From Phycisphaeraceae bacterium (GTDB taxonomy: Bacteria > Planctomycetota > Phycisphaerae > Phycisphaerales > UBA1924), in assembly GCA_007693965.1 (NCBI GenBank), contig RECQ01000052.1, positions 1 through 64,000 of the forward strand: 64,000 nt of DNA, in the 5' to 3' direction. Both the position numbers and the translations under genes were made by a program. Under the pieces are notes generated by a model, which was not told where the DNA came from, did not search any database, and was given only the letters and a program-made list of their open reading frames with translations. Positions 43,536-51,017 of the stretch are shown in pieces (position 1 is the first letter of the stretch; every line of letters starts with the position of its first letter).

Positions 43536-45734
43536 GTGTCGCACCGCCAACGAGTTCTCCGGCCGCTGACCTGCCTTTTCGCGGCCGCGCTCATGTGTTC
43601 GCTCTCCGCCGCGCCTGTCGTCGCCCAGTCCGGCAGGCAGAATCCGGAGGAGATGAGCACCGAGCAGCTCCTGAGCGATTTCACGCATTTCGTGTACATC
43701 GATCAGTTCGAGCTCGCCGAGGCGTACGCCCGCGCGATTCTGGAGCGGGGTCTGGAGCCGGTCGAGCTCCTGGGCGTCATTGAGGACGACCCCAACATGC
43801 CGCAGCGCTTCCAGCAGGTGATCCGGCGGGCAATGATGGTTCCGGAGCTGGAGCCGGTCGCTGCTGAACTGAGTGAGATGTACTCCCGGGGTCGCCTGGA
43901 CCGGGCGCGCAACCCGGATGAGATCGCGCGCAACATCGCAATGCTGGACGGCAACCAGCGGGCCCGCCTCATGGCCCGCGAGCGGCTCACCTTCGTGGGT
44001 GAGTACGCCGCGCCCCAGCTTCTCGAAGTGCTGCTCGCGCGATCCAACCCCTCGCTTGAGGTGCAGGTCGAGAACCTGCTGGTCGAGATGGGCGGCGATG
44101 CTGTGATCCCGCTCTCCGAAGCCCTGCTCGGCGTGGATGAATCAACGCAATCGCTGCTGGCTCGCACGCTTGGACGAATCGGCAACAGCGCGGCCCTGCC
44201 GTATCTCTACGAAGTGCTGCGCACCAACTCCTCTCGCACCGTTCGGGGAGAAGTCGAGCGGTCCATCTTGCGCATTCAGCAGCGCGAAGTGGATCCTGGA
44301 ATCTCGATCGCTGAGCTCTACTGGGGGCTTGGCGAACGGTATTACCGTGGCTCGCGCAGTCTGGTCCGCTTCCCGAATGAAAGCCACCAGCTTCTGTGGA
44401 ACTATGACCCCGGCATCGGCCTCTATCCGACGCCCATTCGCACGGAAGTCTTCCACATCATGCGCGCCATGGAGCTGGCTGAGCGGGCCTTGGCCGGCGA
44501 TCCGGAGCACGAGAACGCGATCGGACTGTGGCTGGCTGCGAATTTCTCGCGCGAAATCCATGAGCCCGAGGGATACGCCAACCCGGTGTATTCCCCCGAT
44601 CGGCGCGACGCCCTGTATTACGCGGTGATGTCGGGCGCCGGTCACGCGCAGCGCGTGCTCGAGCGGGCCATCGACGATCGCGATACCCCGCTGGCCCGTC
44701 GGGCGATCGAGGCGGTCGCGCTGACCGCCGGCGATGCGAGCCTGTGGTCGGGTCTCGGCGCCCGCAGGCCGCTGCTTGAGGCTTTGTCGTATCCTGATCG
44801 GCGTGTGCAGTACGAGGCGGCCCTGGCGCTGGCGCAGGCCAAGCCTGTCAGCCAGTTCCCCGGCGCCGAGCGCGTCACGCCGATCCTGGCCGGCGCTGTC
44901 CCAGACGCCTCGGAGCGCTTCGCGGTCGTGCTTGCGGTGGACATCGAGCGCCAGCAGGATCTCCGCGACCTGCTCATGGAGGAGGGCTACACGGTGCTGC
45001 AGGCGGGCGTCGCGCTCGCGGATGTCGCCGAGGCCATCGCCGATGCGCCGGGCGTCGATCTGCTGGTGGCGGATCTGCCGGCCCGCGCATCACGCGTGCT
45101 GCTTGAGCGCGTGCGTGAGACACCGCGGCTGGAAGCCACGCCGCTGCTGGCGATGATGCCCACGGAGGCGTGGAACGAACTGTGGCCGCGCTACGAAGAG
45201 AATCCGATGACGGAAGTGTCGCGCACCGGGCTTTCCGACTCGCAGATCGCAGAGCGTGTGACCCGGCTGGTGAGGGAAGCCGCCGGACCGGTGGTTTCGG
45301 AAGCCGAGGCGCGCGCCTACGCCGTCCGTTCGCTCGACACGCTGCGCGACCTGGCCATCAGCCGCAATCCGGTGCTGGATGTCTCGGACGCCGCCGCGCC
45401 GCTGATCAGCGCGATCGGTGATACGACGGGAGAGATCCAGCTCAAGGTCGCCGATGTGCTGGCGCGCATCAATGAACAACGCGCCCAGGTGGCGCTGATG
45501 GATGCGGCCCTGCGAACGCAAGGCATGACGACCCGCACACGCATCGAGCTCATGCAGCGCGTGGCGGAGTCGGCCAAGAGCTTCGGCAACATGCTGGAGT
45601 CGCGGCACATACGCGAAATCACACGGCTGGCCCAGACCGGCGCCCAGGAAGAAGCGACCGCCGCGGCCGCGCTGATCGGCGCGCTCAACCTGCCCGAGAT
45701 ACAGCTCGCGCCGCTGATTCTCGGCGATGGGTGA
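43536..45734 (+). CDS. Exported HEAT-repeat protein with embedded receiver-like domain
   Basis: A protein of about 732 residues. AAGGAG six bases upstream fixes the GTG start, followed by a signal peptide (LTCLFAAALMCSLSAAPVVAQ). The long helical body has HEAT-like repeats (PQLLEVLLARSN, LARTLGRIGNSAALPYLYEVL, VQYEAALALAQAKP). Around residues 460-560 is a receiver-like fold: FAVVLAVDIERQQDLRDLLMEEGY, LLVADLPA in place of the phospho-Asp strand, and ATPLLAMMP. Key receiver residues are only partly kept, so it is probably a pseudo-receiver. The protein is likely periplasmic; the function is unknown. Plus-strand pilin genes follow after a 411-base gap. Confidence 0.75.
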   Translation: MSHRQRVLRPLTCLFAAALMCSLSAAPVVAQSGRQNPEEMSTEQLLSDFTHFVYIDQFELAEAYARAILERGLEPVELLGVIEDDPNMPQRFQQVIRRAMMVPELEPVAAELSEMYSRGRLDRARNPDEIARNIAMLDGNQRARLMARERLTFVGEYAAPQLLEVLLARSNPSLEVQVENLLVEMGGDAVIPLSEALLGVDESTQSLLARTLGRIGNSAALPYLYEVLRTNSSRTVRGEVERSILRIQQREVDPGISIAELYWGLGERYYRGSRSLVRFPNESHQLLWNYDPGIGLYPTPIRTEVFHIMRAMELAERALAGDPEHENAIGLWLAANFSREIHEPEGYANPVYSPDRRDALYYAVMSGAGHAQRVLERAIDDRDTPLARRAIEAVALTAGDASLWSGLGARRPLLEALSYPDRRVQYEAALALAQAKPVSQFPGAERVTPILAGAVPDASERFAVVLAVDIERQQDLRDLLMEEGYTVLQAGVALADVAEAIADAPGVDLLVADLPARASRVLLERVRETPRLEATPLLAMMPTEAWNELWPRYEENPMTEVSRTGLSDSQIAERVTRLVREAAGPVVSEAEARAYAVRSLDTLRDLAISRNPVLDVSDAAAPLISAIGDTTGEIQLKVADVLARINEQRAQVALMDAALRTQGMTTRTRIELMQRVAESAKSFGNMLESRHIREITRLAQTGAQEEATAAAALIGALNLPEIQLAPLILGDG

Positions 45735-46145
45735 GCCGCTCCGCTGCTGCGTCGTTGTGAATACGTGATGGGACCTTGATGACGACGTCGCTGCGTTGCC
45801 GGGCGATTTCTGAATCAGACCGTCTTCTTCCCTCAGCGCCGCTCGAACTCCGCAATTCAATTTCCGGACCTGTTAAGCCTGACCGCATGGCGCAGCTGTG
45901 CGGGCGGCGGCGGGCGCACATCGGCGAGAACCACATGGCGGGTGTGCGGGAGTGAAGCCTTCGGACATGTCTGACGATGAGCACCCTCGTCCCGGTCCAT
46001 CAGGCCGGTCGGACGGCGGTCGGGCCATGCGCTCGGGCCACTGGTTCGACCGGTGTGATGGGTCGGGAGAATCCGGGCGGATCGGCGTCGACGGGCGCTG
46101 CAAGACCGCCGCGTTCGAACGGACCTCTTTGAGGAGTGAGCTCAC
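45735..46145. other. Gap upstream of the pilin gene, no gene recognised
   Basis: These 411 bases hold no frame with a family match, ribosome site or plausible composition. They should contain the pilin promoter, but I see no good -35/-10 pair or sigma-54 site. Only the GGAG eight to nine bases before the pilin ATG can be assigned with confidence. Confidence 0.4.
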
Positions 46146-46625
46146 ATGCGTGCATCAATTCGGAAGGGTTTCACACTGGTCGAGATTCTGATTGTGGTCG
46201 TGATCCTGGGGATCCTGGCCGCGATCGTCGTGCCTCAGTTCACCAGCGCCAGCCAGGAAGCCATCAAGGGCGCCCTGAACAGCCAGCTGCAGACGATCAA
46301 CAGCCAGGTTGAGCTGTATCGTGTGCAGAACGCGGGCGTTCTGCCGCATAATGACAACGACAACCCCATGCTTGTGCCGGCTGAATGGAACGGTTGGGGC
46401 GTTTTGGTGGAAGATGATTACCTGAAGTCCGAGCCACGGAATGGCTACACGCGTACTAGGAACATCGTTGCCAATACTTTCACAGTCAATCCGGATACGG
46501 ATGGCACAGCAGCGGGATGGACCTACAACAACACGACTGGTCAGGTGGCCGCCAATGGCTACAATCACGTGGACAATATTTTGGCCAGTGACGACAACAC
46601 CCTTGGTGGTTGGACACCTTGGTGA
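46146..46625 (+). CDS. Type IV pilin-like major pilin/pseudopilin
   Basis: This 159-residue protein has a canonical prepilin signal, RKGFTLVEILIVVVILGILAA, cleaved after Gly, with Glu at +5 of the mature protein. The rest of the helix (VVPQFTSASQEAI) leads into a small beta domain that lacks a Cys pair. It is a subunit of a type IV pilus or type II secretion pseudopilus. GGAG about eight bases upstream supports the start. Assembly genes are not in the window. A truncated relative follows, separated by a terminator. The mature C-terminal part is Asn- and Thr-rich. Confidence 0.9.
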   Translation: MRASIRKGFTLVEILIVVVILGILAAIVVPQFTSASQEAIKGALNSQLQTINSQVELYRVQNAGVLPHNDNDNPMLVPAEWNGWGVLVEDDYLKSEPRNGYTRTRNIVANTFTVNPDTDGTAAGWTYNNTTGQVAANGYNHVDNILASDDNTLGGWTPW

Positions 46626-46718
46626 ATTCTGTCCTAAAGTTCATGTAGATGGTACACTTGCCTTGATCTACTTTTGCTGACTATTACATCTTCAGCACAA
46701 TCAATTGACAACCCAGTA

Positions 46719-46750
46719 CAGTCGGGCTCTTAGCGGGGCCTGACTGTTTT
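46719..46750 (+). terminator. Rho-independent terminator after the pilin gene
   Basis: An 11-bp stem with two G:T pairs (46719-46729 with 46736-46746), a 6-base loop and TTTT at 46747-46750. It ends the pilin transcript and abuts the start of the truncated pilin copy, which therefore should not be expressed from the pilin promoter. Confidence 0.85.
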
Positions 46751-47111
46751 GCGCAGGGGGATGATATACGTACGCGTGCAGAACGCTGGCACACTGCCTC
46801 ACCTTCACGAGACGATCGCCCCCACCGGCGACACTGGTGAGAATATCGGCGGCACCCAGCATACCAGCTGGGGCGTCTTCGTCGAGAACAACTACCTGAA
46901 GGCCGAGCCCCGCAACGGCTTCACCCGCAGCACCGCCGTCGTTGCCGCAGCCACGCCCACCGCGTGGGCCCAGGGCATCGACCAGGGCTGGACCTATTCC
47001 AACGCCACCAACAACACGGCCGGCACTGTCAACGCCGTCGGCTATGACAAGGTCAACAACCTGCTCGCCAATGAGGATGACTACGTCGCCGCGACCGCGG
47101 ACGAGTGGTGA
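46749..47111 (+). pseudogene. 5'-truncated pilin copy lacking the prepilin helix
   Basis: This open frame of about 120 residues lines up with the C-terminal two-thirds of the pilin at 46146-46625: YVRVQNAGTLPH against YRVQNAGVLPH, WGVFVENNYLKAEPRNGFTR against WGVLVEDDYLKSEPRNGYTR, and DQGWTYSNATNNTAG with GYDKVNNLLANEDD at matching positions. The prepilin signal and first helix are absent and no good ribosome site precedes its ATG, so it cannot make a pilin alone. It keeps its own downstream terminator. It could be a decaying duplicate or a donor cassette for recombination. Confidence 0.8.
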
Positions 47112-47166
47112 TCCTCGACCTGATCGCGTGATCACCGATCACGCCTGATCAACGAATCCAACGATC

Positions 47167-47202
47167 ACGGCCGGGCCCTTCGCGGGGCCCGGTCGTCTTT
47201 TT
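47167..47202 (+). terminator. Rho-independent terminator after the truncated pilin copy
   Basis: A 12-bp stem with one G:T pair (47167-47178 with 47185-47196), a 6-base loop and TTTTT at 47198-47202. It resembles the stem after the intact pilin gene in position and plan, suggesting that the tandem copy was duplicated together with its terminator. Confidence 0.85.
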
Positions 47203-47221
47203 GCGCCATGGCGAGCAAGTT

Positions 47222-47347
47222 GGGTGCCGTGGCAAGCTTGTTTTTGCTTGCCACGTGAATGGAGAAACACTGTCCGAACTTTCGAATTCACCGTCGTTTC
47301 TGTTTCAGGACCACCGACAGAATCACGCTCTCGAACGTCCGTGTGGC
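47222..47347 (+). repeat. REPIN-like unit R1, right hairpin lost
   Basis: It starts GGGTGCCGTGG and has the full left hairpin, CGTGGCAAGC 47228-47237 with GCTTGCCACG 47246-47255 around an 8-base T-rich loop. The spacer is diverged from those of R2 and R3, and the right hairpin is missing; the unit runs straight into the left end of R2 at about 47348. Confidence 0.85.
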
Positions 47348-47500
47348 GGGTGCCGTGGCAAGCTTGTTTCTGCTTGCCACGCGAATGGAAGAACACCGAC
47401 CGAACCCCCGAAATCACCGTCGTTTTCTGGATAAGGCCTCCGAAGGATTCACGCATTCGAACGTTCGCGTGGCAAGCAAAAAGAAGCTTGCCACGGCACC
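47348..47500 (+). repeat. REPIN-like unit R2, complete
   Basis: This is the best complete copy, 153 bases. The left hairpin is CGTGGCAAGC 47354-47363 with GCTTGCCACG 47372-47381, and the right hairpin is 47468-47477 with 47486-47495. The outer ends GGGTGCC and GGCACC are complementary, so the entire unit is a large inverted repeat around a spacer of about 85 bases containing CCGAACCCCCGAAATCACCG. Confidence 0.9.
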
Positions 47501-47667
47501 CAGCAAGCTTGTTTCTGCTTGCCACGTGAATGGAATTACACCGTCCGAACCCCCGAAATCACCGTCGTTCTCTAGATCAGGCCTCCGAGGTGTTCGCGCA
47601 TTCGAACGTTCGCGTGGCAAGCAAAATGAAGCTTGCCACGGCGCCCAAACTCCTTGCCACGGCGCCC
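47501..47667 (+). repeat. REPIN-like unit R3, left hairpin shortened, plus end remnant
   Basis: The left hairpin is cut to GCAAGC/GCTTGC (47503-47508 with 47517-47522). The spacer matches R2 closely, and the right hairpin is complete (47613-47622 with 47631-47640). A further CTTGCCACGGCGCCC fragment at 47653-47667 is a remnant of another unit end next to the transposase gene stop. Confidence 0.85.
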
Positions 47668-47679
47668 ACGCCAGCTCAA

Positions 47680-48237
47680 TTACTCTGTGTTTCCCCACTC
47701 CTCCGGATCGATCGCGTGCGGGCCTGCTCTCTTCTGGTCATACCATCGCGCCGAGGACCACTTCCAGTCTGTCGGTCGGTCGACCAGACCGCGGCGGACG
47801 GGGTTGTCGTGGATGTAGTCGAACTTCTCTTCAAACTCCTTCTGCGTGTAGATGTTCCGGTCGTAGCCGCCGCCTCGAAGCCAGAAGCGGTGGCGGCCAT
47901 CGGCGTCGGTGATACGAGGGAGTATCGGCGCATCCAGCTCGCGCCATCGCTCAAGGATCTCATACGCGAAGGGACGTTTGAGCCTATAAAGAAAGCGATC
48001 GACAGAAATCTCCGGGAGTCGCGGCAGCAGAAGCAGGTGAACATGCTCGGGCATGATCACCCACGCCACCAGCCGCTGAGTCTGTTCGATGCTCAACTCC
48101 GCCAGGCGAAGGGCAAAGGCGGTCTTTATCTGATCGTTCGAAAAAAGCGGGAGCCGCTGATGGCACGAAAACGTCAGGAACCGATGCTCACCCGGGGCCT
48201 CACAGCGCACGCGGTGTCGACGTTTCGATTGCGACAT
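47680..48237 (-). CDS. REP-associated tyrosine transposase (RAYT, Y1_Tnp family)
   Basis: A protein of about 185 residues. It has the HUH motif as VIMPEHVHLLLLP, then WLRGGGYDRNIYTQKEFEEK and YIHDNPVRRGLV with the catalytic Tyr, ending in DWKWSSARWY. These are the hallmarks of TnpA_REP/RAYT proteins, which cut single-stranded REP hairpins and, unlike IS200/IS605 transposases, are usually single-copy genes kept by the host. ATG 48237 is the Met nearest the domain; no ribosome site is clear. Four REPIN-like units flank the gene, supporting a working pair. Confidence 0.93.
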   Translation of the reverse strand: MSQSKRRHRVRCEAPGEHRFLTFSCHQRLPLFSNDQIKTAFALRLAELSIEQTQRLVAWVIMPEHVHLLLLPRLPEISVDRFLYRLKRPFAYEILERWRELDAPILPRITDADGRHRFWLRGGGYDRNIYTQKEFEEKFDYIHDNPVRRGLVDRPTDWKWSSARWYDQKRAGPHAIDPEEWGNTE

Positions 48238-48321
48238 GGTGTAAAAATTGTGGTTTGAATAGAGTGAATCTGCAAGCTGACGCCCTGGCGGACGAGTCAG
48301 GCGCTGTGGCGAGTCGAGTGC

Positions 48322-48476
48322 GGGGTGCCGTGGCAAGCTTCCTTTTGCTTGCCACGCGAATGTTCAAATGCGTGAATACTTCGGTGGCCTGACCCAGAAA
48401 ACGCCGGTGAATTCGAGGGTTCGGACGGTATTGTTCCACTCGCGTGGCAAGCAAAAACAAGCTTGCCACGGCACCC
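48322..48476 (-). repeat. REPIN-like unit R4, complete, inverted relative to R1-R3
   Basis: Both hairpins are intact: 48329-48338 with 48347-48356, and 48443-48452 with 48461-48470. Read on the minus strand its spacer matches that of R2 over most of its length, with a few substitutions. It lies 76 bases upstream of the gltX start. Confidence 0.9.
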
Positions 48477-48551
48477 GCCGCAGAGCCGGCTCTGCCACGG
48501 CGCCCCTCTTGCTGCACTACGGCGCCCCAGCTTTGACGCTACCCTCCCGCC

Positions 48552-50237
48552 ATGTCCTCGAACACATCTCCCGTCATCACGCGTTTCGCTCCCTCGCCCA
48601 CCGGCCACCTCCACATCGGCGGCGCCCGCACCGCGCTCTTCGCGTGGGCCTACGCACGGCGCCATGGCGGCGTCTTCGTCCTGCGCATTGAGGACACCGA
48701 CCAGGCACGGTCGAGCGAGGAGTCCACCCGCGGCATCCTCCAGGATCTGGCGTGGCTTGACATCCTGTGGGATGAGGGGCCGGAGTTCGCGTCGGAGGGC
48801 GGCAAGGCGAGCGGCGGCGACCCCCGCGGCGTCGGGCCCTTCTCCCAGTCGCAGCGGCTCGATCTCTACAACGCCCACATGGAGCGGCTGATCGACGCCG
48901 GGCGGGCGTATCACGCGTTCGAGTCGCCGGAGGAGCTGGACGAGAAGCGCAAGGCCTCGCTCGCCGCGGGCAGGCAGCACCGTTACGACCGGGCGGCGCT
49001 GGAGGTTCCGGAGCAGGAGCGCAAGCGTCGGGCGGCGGCGGGGGAGCCGCACGTGGTTCGGTTCCGTGTGCCGGACGGCGCCATCACACTGACCGACGAG
49101 GTGCTGGGCGAGGTGACGCTGGCGCCGGGGGAGGTGGACGACTTCATCATCCGCAAGCGCGACGGGTTCCCGACGTACCACTTCGCGGTGGTGGTCGATG
49201 ACGAGCTGATGGGCGTGACCCACGTGATCCGCGGCCAGGAGCACCTGAACAACACGCCGCGGCATGTGGCGCTGCAGGAGGCGCTGGGGTTCCGGGTTCC
49301 GAAATTCGCGCACCTGCCGCTGATCTTCAGCGCCGACGGCTCGAAGATGTCCAAGCGCGACAAGGACAAGGCGGCCCGGGACGCGTGCAAGCGGGCCGGC
49401 GTCGAGGGGCCGCCGGCGACGAACATCAGCGCCGATGAGTTCGCGGCGTGGATGAAGGACAACAAACGCCAGCTCCAGACTGAACAGCTCGCGGCGATGG
49501 CCGAGTCGATGGGGCTGGAGCTGCCGGAGATCGACGTCGAGGACTTTCGGGCCGCGGGATATCTGCCCGATGTCGTGTGCAACTACATCTCGCTGCTGGG
49601 CTGGTCGCCGCCCGCGGAGGCGGGGAAGGACATCGAGAAGTTCGACATGGCGTTTTTGTGCAAGTGGTTCGAGTTGGGGCGGATTGGCAAGACGAATGCG
49701 CGCTTCGACCGCAACAAGCTGCTGGCCTTCAACAACGATGCGATCGGCGCCATGTCGGATGAGGAGTTCGCGGACCGCTGGCGTGAGTGGTGCGCGCGGT
49801 ACGAGCCGCAGCTTCCCGAACGGCTGGGAGCCGATCGCTTCGCAATGCTGGCCGCGGCGCTTCGGCCCCGGACCAAGACCCTGCGCGAGGCCGCGGCGGG
49901 GGCGGGCTTTGCGCTGCTCCCCGACGACGCCATCGAGTTCGACGCCAAGGCGGTCGAGAAGACGCTGAAGAAGAACGACGGCGAGGGCCTGGCGGTCCTG
50001 CGCGAACTGAAGCCACTGCTGGAGGCCCTGCCGACGTTCGACCCGGCGCCGATTCACACCGTGCTCGAGACCTACGCGGCGGAGAAGGGGCTCGGCATGG
50101 GCAAGATCGCCCAACCGCTGCGCGTGGCCCTGACGGGAGGCACGGTCAGCCCCCCGATCGACGCTACGGTGGCGGTGCTGGGGCGGGAAGCGGTGGTGGG
50201 GCGGATTGAGCGGTGCGTCCGAGAAATTGGCGGCTGA
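48552..50237 (+). CDS. gltX: Glutamyl-tRNA synthetase
   Basis: This is a class I synthetase of 561 residues that charges tRNA-Glu. RFAPSPTGHLHIGGARTAL carries the HIGH motif and SADGSKMSKRDKDK the KMSKS motif. It is about 90 residues longer than E. coli GltX. About 55 of these lie directly after KMSKS, where the usual short loop is replaced by a Lys/Asp-rich helical insertion before GYLPDVVCNYISLLGWS. The C-terminal anticodon-binding domain is normal (LPERLGADRFAML). Whether it is a discriminating enzyme cannot be judged. The gene starts just after REPIN unit R4 with no strong ribosome site. Confidence 0.95.
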   Translation: MSSNTSPVITRFAPSPTGHLHIGGARTALFAWAYARRHGGVFVLRIEDTDQARSSEESTRGILQDLAWLDILWDEGPEFASEGGKASGGDPRGVGPFSQSQRLDLYNAHMERLIDAGRAYHAFESPEELDEKRKASLAAGRQHRYDRAALEVPEQERKRRAAAGEPHVVRFRVPDGAITLTDEVLGEVTLAPGEVDDFIIRKRDGFPTYHFAVVVDDELMGVTHVIRGQEHLNNTPRHVALQEALGFRVPKFAHLPLIFSADGSKMSKRDKDKAARDACKRAGVEGPPATNISADEFAAWMKDNKRQLQTEQLAAMAESMGLELPEIDVEDFRAAGYLPDVVCNYISLLGWSPPAEAGKDIEKFDMAFLCKWFELGRIGKTNARFDRNKLLAFNNDAIGAMSDEEFADRWREWCARYEPQLPERLGADRFAMLAAALRPRTKTLREAAAGAGFALLPDDAIEFDAKAVEKTLKKNDGEGLAVLRELKPLLEALPTFDPAPIHTVLETYAAEKGLGMGKIAQPLRVALTGGTVSPPIDATVAVLGREAVVGRIERCVREIGG

Positions 50238-50283
50238 GCATGTAGGGGCGAAGGGCATTTGTCCACGCTCACGGAGCGGAATA

Positions 50284-50303
50284 GACTGGTCGATAGACCA
50301 GTC
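50284..50303 (+). promoter_or_regulatory. Operator-like palindrome upstream of the antitoxin gene
   Basis: GACTGGTC (50284-50291) and GACCAGTC (50296-50303) form a perfect 8-bp inverted repeat with a GATA centre, ending 16 bases before the antitoxin ATG. Phd/VapB-type antitoxins usually bind such sites to repress their own operon. It could also overlap the promoter. Confidence 0.6.
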
Positions 50304-50319
50304 GGTATGGAGGCCCATC

Positions 50320-50586
50320 ATGCGCCGCAAGAACCCCACTGAAAAACGGATCGGCTCATACGAAGCCAAGACACATCTGTCGCGGCTGCTCGATGATGTT
50401 GAAAAGGGTGATGCGTTCACCATCACGAGGCGCGGCGTTCCCGTCGCCAGGCTCACGCCGGTGGAGGGTCGCGATCGGGATCGTGTTCGCAAAGCGATCG
50501 CGCGGCTCCGTGCCGGACGACCCGGCGTCGGCGATGCAGACTCCGGTGAGATCAGGCGCATGATCGACGAAGGGCGGCGTCGGTGA
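50320..50586 (+). CDS. Phd/YefM-type antitoxin
   Basis: This 88-residue protein has the Phd/YefM N-terminal fold (IGSYEAKTHLSRLLDDVEKGD, FTITRRGVPVARL) that binds operator DNA, followed by a basic, toxin-neutralising tail. GGAGG six bases upstream supports ATG 50320. It overlaps the toxin gene as GTGA, the usual arrangement for tight antitoxin-first translation. A palindromic operator candidate lies directly upstream. Confidence 0.88.
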   Translation: MRRKNPTEKRIGSYEAKTHLSRLLDDVEKGDAFTITRRGVPVARLTPVEGRDRDRVRKAIARLRAGRPGVGDADSGEIRRMIDEGRRR

Positions 50587-50993
50587 AGGGCCTTGTCGTC
50601 GATTGCTCGGTCACGGCGGTGTGGCTGCTCGAAGATGAGGACGACCGAGTCGCGATCGCTGCGCTGGAGGCGGTCGACACGACGCCGATCAGCGTTCCTG
50701 CGCTCTGGATTTACGAGGTGATGAATGTGCTCGTGGTTGCGGAGCGGCGCAAGCGTCTGAAGGCGAAGAAGTTCAACGTGCTCCTGGAGGAGCTTGCGGA
50801 GATCCCCATCGCCATTGAGCACGATGTGGACCCGAACCGGGTCATCGAGATCGCCCGGCGCCAGAAACTCTCGGCGTACGACGCCGCCTATGTCGAGCTT
50901 GCGCAACGCAAGTCGTACGAGCTTTGCACGCTCGACCAAGGCATGAAGAAAGCCGCACGCGCGGAAGGCGTCAGCCTCTTTGAACCGGCGTGA
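50583..50993 (+). CDS. PIN-domain toxin (VapC-like)
   Basis: This 136-residue PIN domain ribonuclease toxin has its acidic metal site in VVDCSVTAVW (Asp), WIYEVMNVL (Glu), SAYDAAYVELA (Asp) and CTLDQGM (Asp), matching the four conserved acids. It starts with GTG inside the antitoxin stop. Cleavage of a specific RNA, often initiator tRNA in VapC, is expected from the family. No mobile genes are adjacent apart from the RAYT locus 2 kb away. Confidence 0.88.
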   Translation: MKGLVVDCSVTAVWLLEDEDDRVAIAALEAVDTTPISVPALWIYEVMNVLVVAERRKRLKAKKFNVLLEELAEIPIAIEHDVDPNRVIEIARRQKLSAYDAAYVELAQRKSYELCTLDQGMKKAARAEGVSLFEPA

Positions 50994-51017
50994 TATGCGG
51001 TAGATGCGTGGATCGGC

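Larger units (their letters stand above)
47222..48476. mobile_element. RAYT transposase locus flanked by REPIN-like elements
   Basis: A tyrosine transposase gene of the REP-associated type (47680-48237, minus strand) is flanked on its left by three tandem repeat units and on its right by one unit in the opposite orientation. Complete units run about 150 bases and have a hairpin at each end, with the two hairpins reverse complements of one another. This fits the REPIN definition: paired REP palindromes mobilised in trans by a RAYT. No IS-type terminal ends with target duplications are evident. Confidence 0.85.

Noticed and set aside
47222-47667. CRISPR array
   Set aside because: The units are about 150 bases with terminal hairpins, spacers are similar to each other, and no cas genes are near.
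47139-47912. Several open frames across the left repeat array
   Set aside because: They are translations of the REPIN-like units, with repeated CHGT-type peptides and no ribosome sites.
48297-50939. An 880-codon minus-strand open frame opposite gltX and the toxin-antitoxin genes
   Set aside because: It lies antisense to gltX with perfect HIGH and KMSKS motifs, and part of it is translated repeat DNA.
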